Below are positions 1-9,256 of a stretch of 64,000 nucleotides of DNA, piece after piece. Position numbers and translations under genes: made by a program. A model generated the notes under the pieces. That model was given only the letters and a program-made list of their open reading frames with translations. It ran no database searches and had not been told where the DNA came from. Origin of the DNA: JAHFUA01 sp963733935 (GTDB taxonomy: Bacteria; Acidobacteriota; Terriglobia; Terriglobales; Acidobacteriaceae); assembly GCA_963733935.1 (NCBI GenBank), contig CAVTEQ010000011.1, positions 1-64,000 on the forward strand, given 5' to 3'. Each line of letters starts with the position of its first letter. Positions within the stretch are counted from its first letter, which is position 1.

Positions 1-3
1 GCC

Positions 4-29
4 GAGGCACTGGTGCCTCTCTTTCTTGT
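4..29 (+). terminator. Candidate rho-independent terminator of an upstream gene
   Basis: The 7-bp arms GAGGCAC and GTGCCTC at 4-10 and 13-19 are perfectly complementary with a 2-nt centre and are followed by a pyrimidine-rich stretch (tctctttcttgtt). It could end a gene lying left of the window. The T-run is interrupted, so this is tentative. Confidence 0.35.
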
Positions 30-201
30 TCGCTACGCATTCCTGGGTGGCGAGTAGATTTGATGGCGAGTTGATGGCGAGTTGTTTCGGCTCTGGTGGG
101 CGGCCAAAGCGGACTTGTTCCAGTTGCCGAGTGGGCGACTACCAAGGGACCGGACAGATCGGTAAACAGTTAGGGTTTCACTGCCCCAGATTGCGGTGCG
201 G

Positions 202-207
202 TACAAT
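202..207 (+). promoter_or_regulatory. -10-like hexamer TACAAT just before the kinase start
   Basis: TACAAT lies 8 nt upstream of the ATG at 216. A transcript starting at the usual distance from it would begin almost at the start codon, and no Shine-Dalgarno sequence precedes that ATG. This suggests a leaderless or nearly leaderless mRNA. No convincing -35 element is seen. Confidence 0.4.
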
Positions 208-215
208 CCGTCCGC

Positions 216-2909
216 ATGGTCACCTGCTCCGGCTGCGGGGCTGTATCTTCCGACAAGGTCCGCTTCTGTCCGTCATGTGGGCGCGCCGTTGCCATTCTCG
301 ACACGCCGACTCTGGATCCGGATGAGATTGCGGTCGTGCCTGCGCTCGCTCCCGCCAGATCGCACCCGCCACAAAGTGGAGGATTCTCGCCGGGCACTGT
401 TCTCGTCGAGCGGTACCGGATCGTCGCTCTGCTGGGGCGCGGCGGCATGGGCGAAGTCTACCGCGCGGAGGATCTCAAACTTGGGAACGTTGTAGCGCTC
501 AAGTTCCTTCCCGCCTCACTCCAGAAAGACGCCGCGGCTCTGGCCGGGTTTCATGCTGAGGTACGGAACGCTCGCCAAGTTTCGCACCCGAATGTCTGTC
601 GTGTCTATGACATCGGGGAGGTGAACGGCCAGCACTTTCTCACCATGGAGTACATCGACGGCGAGGACCTTGCATCGTTGTTGCGCCGCATAGGCCGCCT
701 GCCCGCGGACAAGGCTTTGGAAACCGCGCACCAAATCTGCGCTGGGCTGGCAGCCGCGCATGATTGCGGATTACTGCACCGTGATCTGAAGCCGGCCAAC
801 ATCATGCTGGATGGACGAGGGCGGGTGCGCATCACGGATTTTGGGCTGGCCCTAAGCCACGACGATGCCACCGGCCGCAGCGAGACTGCGGGCACTCCGG
901 CCTACATGGCTCCAGAGCAGATTGGAAAGGGCGAAGCCAGCGTTCGCAGCGATATCTACTCGTTGGGGCTCGTCTTCTATGAGCTGTTCACTGGACGCCT
1001 TCCTTATCAGGCAACCACTCCTATCGAGTGGCGGCGGGCGCATATGGAGTCATCTCCCAGGACGCCGTCGTCGGTGGTCAAGGACATTGATCCGGTCGTG
1101 GAAACCGCGATCCTGCGCTGTCTACAGAAAGACCCAGCGCTCCGGCCGTCTTCGGTACGGCAAGTGGCGGCTGCGTTTCCGGGAGGCGATCCGCTCGCCG
1201 CTGCGCTTGCCGCAGGTGAAACGCCGTCTCCCGAGATGGTCGCAGCTTCGGGAAAAACCGAAGGCCTGCGCCCTCTCGTGGCTTGGATTTTGCTGGCAGG
1301 AGTCATGGTTGGGGTCACTGCGGCGATTCTCTTGAGTGCACAAACGATGGCTTACCGGCGCGTGCCACTCGAAAAACCGCCGGAGGCGCTTGCCGAGCGA
1401 GCGCGGGATATTCTGCGAAGCGTCGGCTACTCCGAGCCGCCGGCGGATACGGCGATAGGGTTCTACGAGTCGGGCCTGTTCCTGCGCTATATCGCGGACC
1501 ACGACAAATCAAAGACGCGCTGGGATAACCTCGAAACCGGGGCGTTCGTGTTTTGGTATCGCGGCAGCCCCCGGCCGCTCGCGACTGCGAACATGTTCTC
1601 GTCTTCGCCCGGATTGGGAATTGTATGGATGGACGACCCGCCGCTCGATAGGTCTGGGATGACGCTGGTAAGGCTCAATCCGCTCGGTCGCCTTACGCAA
1701 CTCATCGTAATTCCTCCGCAGATCGAGAACCCGGCAGACGCCGCATCGTCACCGGACTGGGCAACGCTGTTCTCTGCCGCGGGGCTTGATCCTTCCAGGT
1801 GGCCGCCAGCGCAGCCGAAGTGGACACCTCCTGTTTATGGCGACGCGCGAGCAGCGTGGACAGGATCGCTGGCTGAGCGCCCCAATACCCCGATGCGGAT
1901 CGAGGCTGCGGCTTACCGGGGCAAGCCTGTCTATTTTGAGCTGATTGGCCCTTGGACCCGTCTACCAATGCAGCCGTATCAGCTAACACCCGCCGAACGA
2001 GTGGGAATGGTGATTTTTACTGTTTTGTTGCTTGCGCTCCTGGTCGGCGGCGCTATGCTTGCCCGAAATAACCTGCATCAGGGCAGGGGTGATCGCCGAG
2101 GGGCTTCTCGTCTGGCCGCTTTTGTTTTCCTGGCTTGGGCGGTTGCGGTGTTCTTTGGTGCGCATCACGTTCCGAACTTCGGCGAACTTGAACTCTTCCT
2201 GCAGGGTTTGGCCTGGGGGTTGTTCTTGTCCTGCTTTTTCTGGGTCCTCTATATTGCCTTAGAGCCTTACGTGCGCCGCCGATGGCCCGCCACGCTGGTC
2301 TCTTGGAGCCGTTTGCTGGCGGGAGGCTTCCGGGATCCATTGGTGGGGCGCGACGTGCTTGTCGGCTGTCTCCTCGCCACATTTGGCGCCGCAATCGAAA
2401 ACCTCGGGTGGTTCGTTTCCTCCTGGCTCGGTCACCTTCCGGCACGGCCATTATCGGGTCCAGAGTCGCAATTTCTAGGCGCGCGCGCAATAATTGCCGG
2501 TATTTCCTACGGCTTTATCATTGTGGTTTTTTTCCAGCTTTTGCATCTGTTTGTCCTGTTCTTTCTCCGGGTCTTGCTGCGCAAGCAGTGGGCGGCAGTG
2601 ATCGCGTTTGTTCTTTTGTTCACGGTCCTTTACTCATCGACAAGCCAGTTTGCTCCCGTCCTCTTGGTGAACAATCTGATCCTTACCGGTCTGACTGTTT
2701 TTGTGCTGATCCGCTTCGGCTTGCTGGCTTTGGTGGCCACATGGGTCTTCGTCGGACTCCTGAACTTTCCCCTGACGACTCAAGGGTCCGCGTGGTATGC
2801 AAGCATCAGTCTAACCGGAATTCTGCTCATGGCCGCGATGGCGCTCTATGGCTTCTACACATCCCTGGGCGGCCGACCGGTTTTCGGAGGCGCCGTGATC
2901 GAGGAGTGA
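216..2909 (+). CDS. Zinc-ribbon Ser/Thr protein kinase with polytopic membrane C-terminus
   Basis: Hanks-type serine/threonine kinase of 897 aa. An N-terminal zinc ribbon has Cys4, Cys7, Cys18 and Cys21. The kinase domain spans about residues 67-320: the glycine loop GRGGMG starts at 75, Lys96 is the ATP-binding lysine, HRD ends at Asp190, DFG lies at 208-210 and APE follows GTPAYM. All catalytic residues are present, so it should be active. A first membrane helix is near 353-375. A roughly 220-residue extracytoplasmic region follows, then several more hydrophobic helices from about 590 to the end. The tail resembles no family I can name and may sense an envelope or lipid signal (inference). 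The gene stands alone. Its start is the ATG at 216, which places the first Cys pair at the N-terminus. Confidence 0.88.
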   Translation: MVTCSGCGAVSSDKVRFCPSCGRAVAILDTPTLDPDEIAVVPALAPARSHPPQSGGFSPGTVLVERYRIVALLGRGGMGEVYRAEDLKLGNVVALKFLPASLQKDAAALAGFHAEVRNARQVSHPNVCRVYDIGEVNGQHFLTMEYIDGEDLASLLRRIGRLPADKALETAHQICAGLAAAHDCGLLHRDLKPANIMLDGRGRVRITDFGLALSHDDATGRSETAGTPAYMAPEQIGKGEASVRSDIYSLGLVFYELFTGRLPYQATTPIEWRRAHMESSPRTPSSVVKDIDPVVETAILRCLQKDPALRPSSVRQVAAAFPGGDPLAAALAAGETPSPEMVAASGKTEGLRPLVAWILLAGVMVGVTAAILLSAQTMAYRRVPLEKPPEALAERARDILRSVGYSEPPADTAIGFYESGLFLRYIADHDKSKTRWDNLETGAFVFWYRGSPRPLATANMFSSSPGLGIVWMDDPPLDRSGMTLVRLNPLGRLTQLIVIPPQIENPADAASSPDWATLFSAAGLDPSRWPPAQPKWTPPVYGDARAAWTGSLAERPNTPMRIEAAAYRGKPVYFELIGPWTRLPMQPYQLTPAERVGMVIFTVLLLALLVGGAMLARNNLHQGRGDRRGASRLAAFVFLAWAVAVFFGAHHVPNFGELELFLQGLAWGLFLSCFFWVLYIALEPYVRRRWPATLVSWSRLLAGGFRDPLVGRDVLVGCLLATFGAAIENLGWFVSSWLGHLPARPLSGPESQFLGARAIIAGISYGFIIVVFFQLLHLFVLFFLRVLLRKQWAAVIAFVLLFTVLYSSTSQFAPVLLVNNLILTGLTVFVLIRFGLLALVATWVFVGLLNFPLTTQGSAWYASISLTGILLMAAMALYGFYTSLGGRPVFGGAVIEE

Positions 2910-3137
2910 GCTTGCCGTGGGAGCTCCTCACTTGTCGCGAAGTGTAGAGCTTAGTTGTAAGGATTTCCCACTTGGCAACGGACGGGCTATCCGGAACTAC
3001 GAATCTGAGCGGACGGTCAGTAACCTAAAACCGTCTCCGCATCTAGCTTGTCCGCATTCGAAAGGTCCTAGGCTCGGGAACCAGCGACCTGCCCTGCTAT
3101 TCTTCCATTAGATCGAATTTGGAGATGACAGTTCCCT

Positions 3138-4946
3138 TTGCCTCCCATCCTCAATGCCCAAGGAGTGTCGAAGACATTCGGAGCGGCGCCTTTGTTTCAG
3201 AACGTCTGCTTCACCGTTGGCGAAGGCGATCGCATCGGCTTGATCGGGCCGAATGGCGCCGGCAAATCGACGCTGCTGCAAATCCTGATGGGGCGCGTGC
3301 CGCCGGACAGCGGCGAGGTTGCCGTCCGCAAGCTTGCCCGTCTCAGCGAGGTTGCGCAGGAATCGCAATTTGCCCCGGGCGAGACCGTCCGCTCGATCAT
3401 CGAACGCGCGCTGGTGGCGGCTGGCGTGCCGCACGCTGAACGGGAAGGCCGCGCCGCGGAGACGCTGGGCCGCGTGGGATTCGACGACTTCAACGTGGAC
3501 ACTGCGTCATTGTCTGGCGGCTGGCGCAAGCGCCTGGCGATCGCCGAGGCACTGGTGCAAGAGCCCGACGTTCTGCTGCTGGATGAGCCGACGAACCATC
3601 TCGACCTCGCAGGCATCGAGTGGCTCGAAGACTTGTTGCAGAGCGCGCGGTTCGCCTGCGTGGTCGTCAGCCACGACCGCTACTTCCTGGAAAACGCCGC
3701 GACCTCGGTGGTCGAACTGAACCGGCTTTATCCCGAAGGCGTTCTTCGCGTCGCGGGAAACTACAGCGCATTCCTGGAGAAGAAAGAGGAATTTCTGGAA
3801 GCGCAGACGAAGCGGCAGGAGGCGCTGGAAAACCGCGTGCGCAACGAGATCGAGTGGCTGCGGCGCGGTCCCAAGGCGCGCACCACGAAGGCGAAGGCGC
3901 GCGTCGACCGGGCGCAGGAGCTCATCCGCGAACTGGCGGAAATGGAGGCTCGGGGGCGCAGCGCGTCCGCGAAGATCGATTTCTCCGCCAGCGACCGCAA
4001 GACCAAGCGCCTGATCGAAATTCAGCAGGCGAGCTTTCGCATTGGCGACCGCACGCTGTTCGAGGACCTCGACTTCATTGTCGCCGCTGGCATGCGCGTG
4101 GGATTGGTGGGGCCGAACGGCAGCGGGAAAACCACCCTGCTGCGGCTGTTGCGCGGCGACCTGCCGCCATCAACGGGAGAGATTCGCCGCGCCGACTCGC
4201 TGCGCATCGTGCACTTCGATCAGAACCGCGAGATCGATCCGACACTGACGCTGGCGCGTGCGTTGGCGCCCGACAGCGATTCCGTGGTGTATGGGGAACG
4301 CGTGATTCACGTCGCCTCGTGGGCGGCGCGGTTTTTGTTCACCGGCGAACAACTCCATCAGCCGGTGTCGCGGCTTTCCGGCGGCGAGCGCGCCAGGATT
4401 CTCATCGCGAACCTGATGCTCGAACCCGCCGACGTGCTCCTGCTGGATGAGCCCACCAACGACCTCGACATTCAAACGCTGGAAATTCTGGAGGAGAGCC
4501 TGCTTGAGTATCGCGGCGCGTTGGTGATGGTCACGCACGACCGTTACCTGCTGGACCGCGTTTCCACCGTGGTGCTCGGACTCGACGGCATGGGCGCGGC
4601 CGGGTGCTTCGCCGACTACTCGCAATGGGATGAATGGCAGAAAGCTCGCAGGCAGTCAATTGCCGCTGAGTCCCGGCGGAAAGATCCCACTCAAATCCCG
4701 CGCGCCGCAACCTCGTCGGGAAAGAAGAAGCTTTCCTATCTGGAGGCGCGTGAGTTTGCGACCATAGAGCAACGCATCGCCGACGCGGAGCAGGTCTTGG
4801 CGCTCAAACGCGGTGCTTTTGAGCACCCTGCCATCGTCTCCGATGCGCAACGCCTGCTGGCCGCCGAAGCAGAGATGATCGCCGCGCAGAAAGTGCTGGA
4901 CGACCTTTACGCCCGCTGGGCAGAGTTGGAAGAAAAAAGCGGCTAG
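3138..4946 (+). CDS. ABC-F family ATP-binding protein (Uup/EttA-like)
   Basis: Soluble ATPase of 602 aa with two ABC cassettes and no membrane domain. Cassette 1 has Walker A GPNGAGKST at 37-45, signature LSGGW and Walker B VLLLDEPTNHLD. A charged helical linker follows, then cassette 2 with GPNGSGKTT, LSGGE and VLLLDEPTNDLD. A coiled-coil tail at about 530-602 resembles Uup. ABC-F proteins act on ribosomes or, for Uup, on branched DNA; which applies here cannot be decided. The start is a TTG at 3138, chosen because family members begin just before the motif Q-G-V-S-K-x-F-G. A GTG nine codons further in is the alternative. No operon partner is evident. Confidence 0.88.
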   Translation: MPPILNAQGVSKTFGAAPLFQNVCFTVGEGDRIGLIGPNGAGKSTLLQILMGRVPPDSGEVAVRKLARLSEVAQESQFAPGETVRSIIERALVAAGVPHAEREGRAAETLGRVGFDDFNVDTASLSGGWRKRLAIAEALVQEPDVLLLDEPTNHLDLAGIEWLEDLLQSARFACVVVSHDRYFLENAATSVVELNRLYPEGVLRVAGNYSAFLEKKEEFLEAQTKRQEALENRVRNEIEWLRRGPKARTTKAKARVDRAQELIRELAEMEARGRSASAKIDFSASDRKTKRLIEIQQASFRIGDRTLFEDLDFIVAAGMRVGLVGPNGSGKTTLLRLLRGDLPPSTGEIRRADSLRIVHFDQNREIDPTLTLARALAPDSDSVVYGERVIHVASWAARFLFTGEQLHQPVSRLSGGERARILIANLMLEPADVLLLDEPTNDLDIQTLEILEESLLEYRGALVMVTHDRYLLDRVSTVVLGLDGMGAAGCFADYSQWDEWQKARRQSIAAESRRKDPTQIPRAATSSGKKKLSYLEAREFATIEQRIADAEQVLALKRGAFEHPAIVSDAQRLLAAEAEMIAAQKVLDDLYARWAELEEKSG

Positions 4947-4978
4947 TCAGCTTAGCAACCACGGGTCATGCGACGAGC

Positions 4979-5131
4979 CTAATGGCCTCTGGCTTGTTTC
5001 ACGATCCTCACGGCCTGACTGAAGTCCTCGGGAGGCGCTTTTTTCTTCTTCGGTGCTGGATGGCGGGCCTTCTTTTCGAGTTGATCGGCCTGCCGCTGCG
5101 CTTTGTCGCTTTTGGTTCGTTTCTCTGCCAT
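4979..5131 (-). CDS. Small Lys-rich basic protein, 50 aa
   Basis: An ATG at 5131 opens a 50-codon frame ending in TAG at 4979, convergent with the ABC-F gene. The product begins MAEKRTKSDKAQRQADQLEK and has a PAPKKKK stretch, then an amphipathic C-terminus ending in QARGH. It is strongly basic and lacks membrane segments. The charge pattern resembles small nucleic-acid-binding or ribosome-associated proteins, but no family is recognised. Codon composition looks coding, with few rare codons and a consistent GC-rich third position. An overlapping 78-aa frame on the same strand has a less natural composition. Moderate confidence because of the size. Confidence 0.45.
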   Translation of the reverse strand: MAEKRTKSDKAQRQADQLEKKARHPAPKKKKAPPEDFSQAVRIVKQARGH

Positions 5132-5293
5132 GCCCAAAGCTTACGCCCCTGCCTGATTCCAGCGCTACCCTGTGAAACTCCAAACGGCACCACTACCCAG
5201 AAGAGTCTCGGGATTGCAGCACCATGGGGCGTATGGGAATCGCAAGCCCGTTCGGCTAGAATGGCGCCGCAAGGTTGATGTCGAGGCGCAGCC

Positions 5294-5872
5294 ATGGCGA
5301 AAGTAACTGCGAAGAAAAAGACGCGCGCGGCCGCTAAAGCGAAGAGAACCGCGCAGCCGAAGGCGAGGAAAACCGCGCAGCCGGCGAAGAAGGCGCCTGC
5401 ACCGCAGCCGGCAGCGGAGGCGGGCGGCGACAAGCTCAGCTTCAATCACGCGATGGTGTATGCCAGGGACGTGCAGCGCGCGCTGGGCTTTTATCGCGAC
5501 CTGATGGGATTCAAGCTGGTGGACGAGTTCCGCCACGAAGGCAATCCGGTGTATGCGCGGCTGCGTGCGCCCGGCGGCGACGGCACCATCGCGTTGCACC
5601 TGGCGGGGCCCGGGACGCCGCTGGCCAGCGACGGGGTGCGGCTGTACTTCGAGATTCGCGAACTCGACGACTTCTGCCGCAAGCTGCAGGGGAAGGGCTT
5701 CTACATCACGCAAATGCCGCGCATGATGCCGTGGGGGTGGCGCCATGCCTACCTGAACGATCCCGACGGGCACGAAATCAGCCTCTACTGGGCCGGCGAG
5801 AACCGGATGAAAAGGACCGTCATGCGGGCGGCGAAAGAAGTGGACAAGGCGCCGGTGGCGAGGGGGCGCTAA
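5294..5872 (+). CDS. VOC (glyoxalase/bleomycin-resistance) family protein with basic N-terminal extension
   Basis: 192 aa. Residues 1-50 form a Lys/Ala/Pro-rich tail (MAKVTAKKKTRAAAKAKR...) resembling histone-H1-like tails. Residues 52-170 form one VOC module: FNHAMVYARDVQRALGFYRDLMGF opens it and LNDPDGHEISLYW closes it. The His near residue 55 and the Glu in the HEISLYW strand are typical metal-ligand positions of the fold. Substrate cannot be predicted; VOC members range from lyases to dioxygenases and binding proteins. The start at 5294 has GAGG about 8 nt upstream. The basic tail is unusual for a VOC enzyme and suggests nucleic-acid or polyanion binding (inference). Confidence 0.8.
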   Translation: MAKVTAKKKTRAAAKAKRTAQPKARKTAQPAKKAPAPQPAAEAGGDKLSFNHAMVYARDVQRALGFYRDLMGFKLVDEFRHEGNPVYARLRAPGGDGTIALHLAGPGTPLASDGVRLYFEIRELDDFCRKLQGKGFYITQMPRMMPWGWRHAYLNDPDGHEISLYWAGENRMKRTVMRAAKEVDKAPVARGR

Positions 5873-6026
5873 TCGAACCCAGCGCCATGGGGCCTATTAG
5901 CAACCCGGCGAGGCGCCGCTATGCCGTGTCCAGGCCCTCGGCCTCGGCGGGTCACTCCTGGCGTTCGTGATAGGGCGACGCGCCTCAAAGCGACTTCCGC
6001 CTAATGGGAAAGCTTGTCGATGGGGA

Positions 6027-6671
6027 TCATTGACTAGCTCCGTTTTTCGCGGTCAGTTCCTGGAAAAACTGGCGGCATGCGGCACATAGTCCCACAACGT
6101 CCTCTTCGATCGCCTGTCCACAGCGGGCGCATCGTTCTAACAGCATCTTGGCTGTTTCTTCGCGCGGGTTCCGCATAGTGTGTCCTTGGGTGGTCCTAGC
6201 GGGGAAAATCCGCATCGCTATCCCGTCCCGCAATGATGGAACCAGTGATCGCGAAAAGGTGGCTGCTACCCCCAGCCTGCCCGCGTTCGTACCCGCCTCC
6301 ACCCGCACCACCCTGCCTCGACACACAGCGCGCACGCTTTCACTGAATGTGATTTCCGATGGCATAAGCATCGTGAGCTCACTAGCAGAGACCGGCAGCG
6401 GCCAATCATCCACATAGAAGAACACATCGCCCGAGCTTAGATCTCGAGTAACTCCCCGGATTTCTCCGTACGTGGTAATTATGATGATTGGGAGGTGATT
6501 CGGAAATCGCTGCCTCGCCCTTCTGTCGTGCTCCAACCTATCGGCCGGCTCCCTCGCTGGGGCGGCTGGCGGCGGCAAGCCTCCGGTCCTACGACCGAAG
6601 TTCAGGTATATTACATCCCCTATAAGAATCAGAATCGCTATCGCCTGTCTGAGCCAGTCGACGATGAACAT
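6027..6671 (-). CDS. Membrane-anchored PilZ-like protein with C-terminal zinc ribbon
   Basis: 214 aa from the ATG at 6671. An N-terminal hydrophobic helix (MFIVDWLRQAIAILILIGDV) anchors the protein. A PilZ-like domain follows at about 45-150: the Arg-rich motif RRARQRF and the D-L-S-S-G-D turn match the RxxxR and (D/N)xSxxG positions that bind c-di-GMP. A C-terminal zinc ribbon CARC...CAAC lies at about 190-207. The frame stays open 58 codons upstream, but the extension is low complexity and the upstream paralogous fragment begins at the same Met, which supports 6671. It sits at the distal end of the exopolysaccharide region, consistent with c-di-GMP control of polymer production (inference). 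Confidence 0.7.
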   Translation of the reverse strand: MFIVDWLRQAIAILILIGDVIYLNFGRRTGGLPPPAAPAREPADRLEHDRRARQRFPNHLPIIIITTYGEIRGVTRDLSSGDVFFYVDDWPLPVSASELTMLMPSEITFSESVRAVCRGRVVRVEAGTNAGRLGVAATFSRSLVPSLRDGIAMRIFPARTTQGHTMRNPREETAKMLLERCARCGQAIEEDVVGLCAACRQFFQELTAKNGASQ

Positions 6672-6972
6672 CGAGCATCTCCAAATGGTGCCTGCTCGCA
6701 AATCGCCGTATCTCTTTGGTCGTATTCGCGTTGTATCGTGTGGGGAAAATGTCATCACTGCGCCTCCCGTCCAAAATTTCGCTAGCGCGAAGTGCGCGGC
6801 GCTGTTGAGAACTCCCTTCGTGGCGTAACCTCGCCCTGAGATCATGCGGGCCGTCAGCTAGGGTAACTGGCGATGACAGGCTTGTGGTCCCAGGAATGAA
6901 GTTGCGGGGCATCACATCCCATATAAGAATCAGAATCGCTACCGCCTGACTAAGCCAGTCGAAGATGAACAT
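6672..6972 (-). pseudogene. Truncated duplicate of the PilZ protein N-terminus
   Basis: The 62 bp at 6911-6972 match the first 62 bp of the PilZ gene (6610-6671) at about 56 of 62 positions. The duplicate encodes MFIFDWLSQAVAILILIWDV, the same membrane anchor. The frame then continues for about 100 residues with no PilZ motif and runs into the intact copy. It looks like a tandem duplication whose 5' copy lost its PilZ and zinc-ribbon parts. A short functional membrane peptide cannot be excluded. Confidence 0.5.
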
Positions 6973-7047
6973 AATCGGCGGCAAGCCGCACACAGTTTGA
7001 TGACGCTCTCTTCGTACCAAATGCACAGTCCATGGCGCTCCAATTTT

Positions 7048-8973
7048 TCACCGGGCACCTATTGCTGCACCGCACATGCGGATTTCCCCACCTACTAACT
7101 GATCCGGAAAATTGCGGTGCCACAGCTCGAACACTAGCAGCATCCAGATCTCGCCGGCGTGGTTACGCACGCCGGAGAAATGCTCATCCAGCAACTGGCG
7201 AACCCTGCCAGGCCGGAAGTAACCGCGTTGAAGAGTTTGAGAATCAAGCAAGGTTTCTTGCGCCAGCTCGCGAAGTCCGGCGCGGAACCAGTGCTCGAGG
7301 GGCATCGCAAAGCCTCGCTTGGGACGGTCGATCACTGCGCCGGGTACACCTAGCTTTCTTGCCAGACGTTTTAGCAGGTACTTGCTTTGCCCCTTTCGCA
7401 GCTTGTATTCCGGAGGCAAGCTGGCTGCCCATTCCACCACGCGATGATCGAGAATCGGAGGCCTCACCTCGAGCGAGTTCAGCATGCTCATACGGTCTAT
7501 CTTGGTTAGAATGTCGCCCGCAAGGTAGGTCTTCGTGTCAAGATAGAGCAGTCGGCTGAGTAGATCACCAGCCGGGGCACGATCGAAGTAGGCGCGGAAC
7601 CGTTCCAGCGGCCGCAGGGTTTCGATCTCGCGCAGAAATTCCGCGGAGAAGATGCCACAATCCCGCAGCCCCGCTGGGAACACCGCGATGGAATCCAGGT
7701 AACGGTCAAGGAACGGCAGGGAAACATTGAAGCTAAACTTGCGGCCACGCAAACTTCCAGGCAAGCGAGGGAAGATGAGGTCTCGGTATATCTTGCCTGC
7801 AAAGGAGGGGATCACTCCGAAGATCCGGCGTCTCATATTGACGCGGTAACGGTCATACCCGGCAAACATCTCGTCTCCGCCATCCCCGGAAATAGCCACC
7901 GTGACATGGCGGCGAGCCATCTGGGAAACGCAAAAGGTCGGGATCATCGAGGAATCTGCGAAGGGCTCTTCCAGTGATGACGTTAGTTTGTGGGTCAGAT
8001 CGACGATATCTGGCTCCAGCACGAGCTCGTGGTGGTCCGTCCCAAAAACCTGGGCAACCTCGCGCGCATAGCATCTCTCGTCGAAATCGCTGTGTGAAAA
8101 TCCAATCGAGAACGTCACCAGTGGCTGGTGAACCGCCCGCGAGGCCAACGCGACCACTACTGAGGAATCCACTCCGCCGCTCAGCAGCGCCCCAATGGGA
8201 ACGTCGCTAATCAGGTGAGACTTCACCGTCTCATACAGAAGCTGCTCCAACTCTTCCAGCAACTCTTCTTCGCTGCACCTGCGATGCGTGGCGTATTGCG
8301 GAACGTCCCAGTATTGTTCCACCCGCATTCTGCCCCGCTGGTAAATGAGCCTGTGCCCCGGGGGCAGCTTGAAGATATTGCGGAAGCAAGTGTTGTCGTC
8401 GTCCGGGATGTATCCGAAGCAGAAGTAATCAACCAGGCTCTGGGGATTCACTTCCTTCAGCTCGGGAAAGACCTCCAGGAGGGACTTGATTTCGGAGGCA
8501 AATGCGATCCCTTGCGCGGTCGGGGCATAGTGCAACGGTTTGATACCCACGCGGTCGCGCGCCAGCAGCAGCAATTCCTGTCGCTGGTCGTAAAGCGCAA
8601 ATCCGAACATGCCACGCAGATGCTGCACGCAGTCGCTGCCGAATTCCTCATAACTATGGACGATAACTTCAGTATCGCTGCGGGTATAAAAGCGGTGCCC
8701 CCGCGATTCGAGTTCCCGACGCAGCTCGGGAAAATTGTAGATCTCTCCATTAAAAACCACCCAGACAGTTCGGTCCTCATTATGGATGGGTTGTTGTCCG
8801 CCTTCCACGTCGATGATGCTGAGGCGCCGCATCCCCAGGCCGACGTTGCCCGCGACCCGCACCCCCTGAGCGTCCGGTCCCCGGTACACGATGGCGCCGC
8901 ACATCCGCGCCACCAGGTCTGCATCCACGGGATGGTCAGGACTTCGATTTACGATTCCGGCAATTCCGCACAT
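7048..8973 (-). CDS. asnB: Asparagine synthase (glutamine-hydrolysing), copy 1
   Basis: 641 aa. The start is placed at 8973 so that Cys2 of MCGIAGIV becomes the N-terminal nucleophile after Met removal; the open frame extends 24 codons further but that would inactivate the amidotransferase. GGAAGG precedes this ATG. The N-terminal class II glutaminase domain (1-210) has RGPDAQG and FNGEIYN. The synthetase domain has the ATP-pyrophosphatase loop SGGVDSS and the SGDGGDEMFAGYDRY motif. It either makes asparagine or amidates a sugar acid or peptide for the neighbouring exopolysaccharide. A second copy lies at 24618-26624. The gene is separated from the main cluster by a divergent secreted-protein gene. 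Confidence 0.9.
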   Translation of the reverse strand: MCGIAGIVNRSPDHPVDADLVARMCGAIVYRGPDAQGVRVAGNVGLGMRRLSIIDVEGGQQPIHNEDRTVWVVFNGEIYNFPELRRELESRGHRFYTRSDTEVIVHSYEEFGSDCVQHLRGMFGFALYDQRQELLLLARDRVGIKPLHYAPTAQGIAFASEIKSLLEVFPELKEVNPQSLVDYFCFGYIPDDDNTCFRNIFKLPPGHRLIYQRGRMRVEQYWDVPQYATHRRCSEEELLEELEQLLYETVKSHLISDVPIGALLSGGVDSSVVVALASRAVHQPLVTFSIGFSHSDFDERCYAREVAQVFGTDHHELVLEPDIVDLTHKLTSSLEEPFADSSMIPTFCVSQMARRHVTVAISGDGGDEMFAGYDRYRVNMRRRIFGVIPSFAGKIYRDLIFPRLPGSLRGRKFSFNVSLPFLDRYLDSIAVFPAGLRDCGIFSAEFLREIETLRPLERFRAYFDRAPAGDLLSRLLYLDTKTYLAGDILTKIDRMSMLNSLEVRPPILDHRVVEWAASLPPEYKLRKGQSKYLLKRLARKLGVPGAVIDRPKRGFAMPLEHWFRAGLRELAQETLLDSQTLQRGYFRPGRVRQLLDEHFSGVRNHAGEIWMLLVFELWHRNFPDQLVGGEIRMCGAAIGAR

Positions 8974-9256
8974 GAACTGTTTGCCTTCCAATCTCTGCGC
9001 CAGGGTCGACCAGGGACTTCCGGCGCCGCGCCGCGCGCTCCGCAAAACCTCGAGCGCACATCCGTACTAGAGGATGACGCCGGCCGCCTGCAGTAGTAGT
9101 CTGGTGTTTTCATCGCGCTTCCAGGGCTGATGCCCTGTTGTCCGATGGCAGGACGAACCTCGGTAACCTGTGATTTGAACTGTAGATCGGTTACCCTCTA
9201 AATGCGCGCCTGCGTCTCTTGGATTTACCTCCGCAAGACTAATACGGGAGTCATAG

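Noticed and set aside
2906..2931. Terminator after the kinase gene
   Set aside because: The inverted repeat (GTGAG...CTCAC with GAGCT/AGCTC) has mismatched registers and no T-run.
6672..6845. Longer N-terminus for the PilZ protein up to 6845
   Set aside because: The extra residues show no domain, the duplicated segment marks the Met at 6671 as the ancestral start, and the extension would put charged low-complexity sequence before the membrane anchor.
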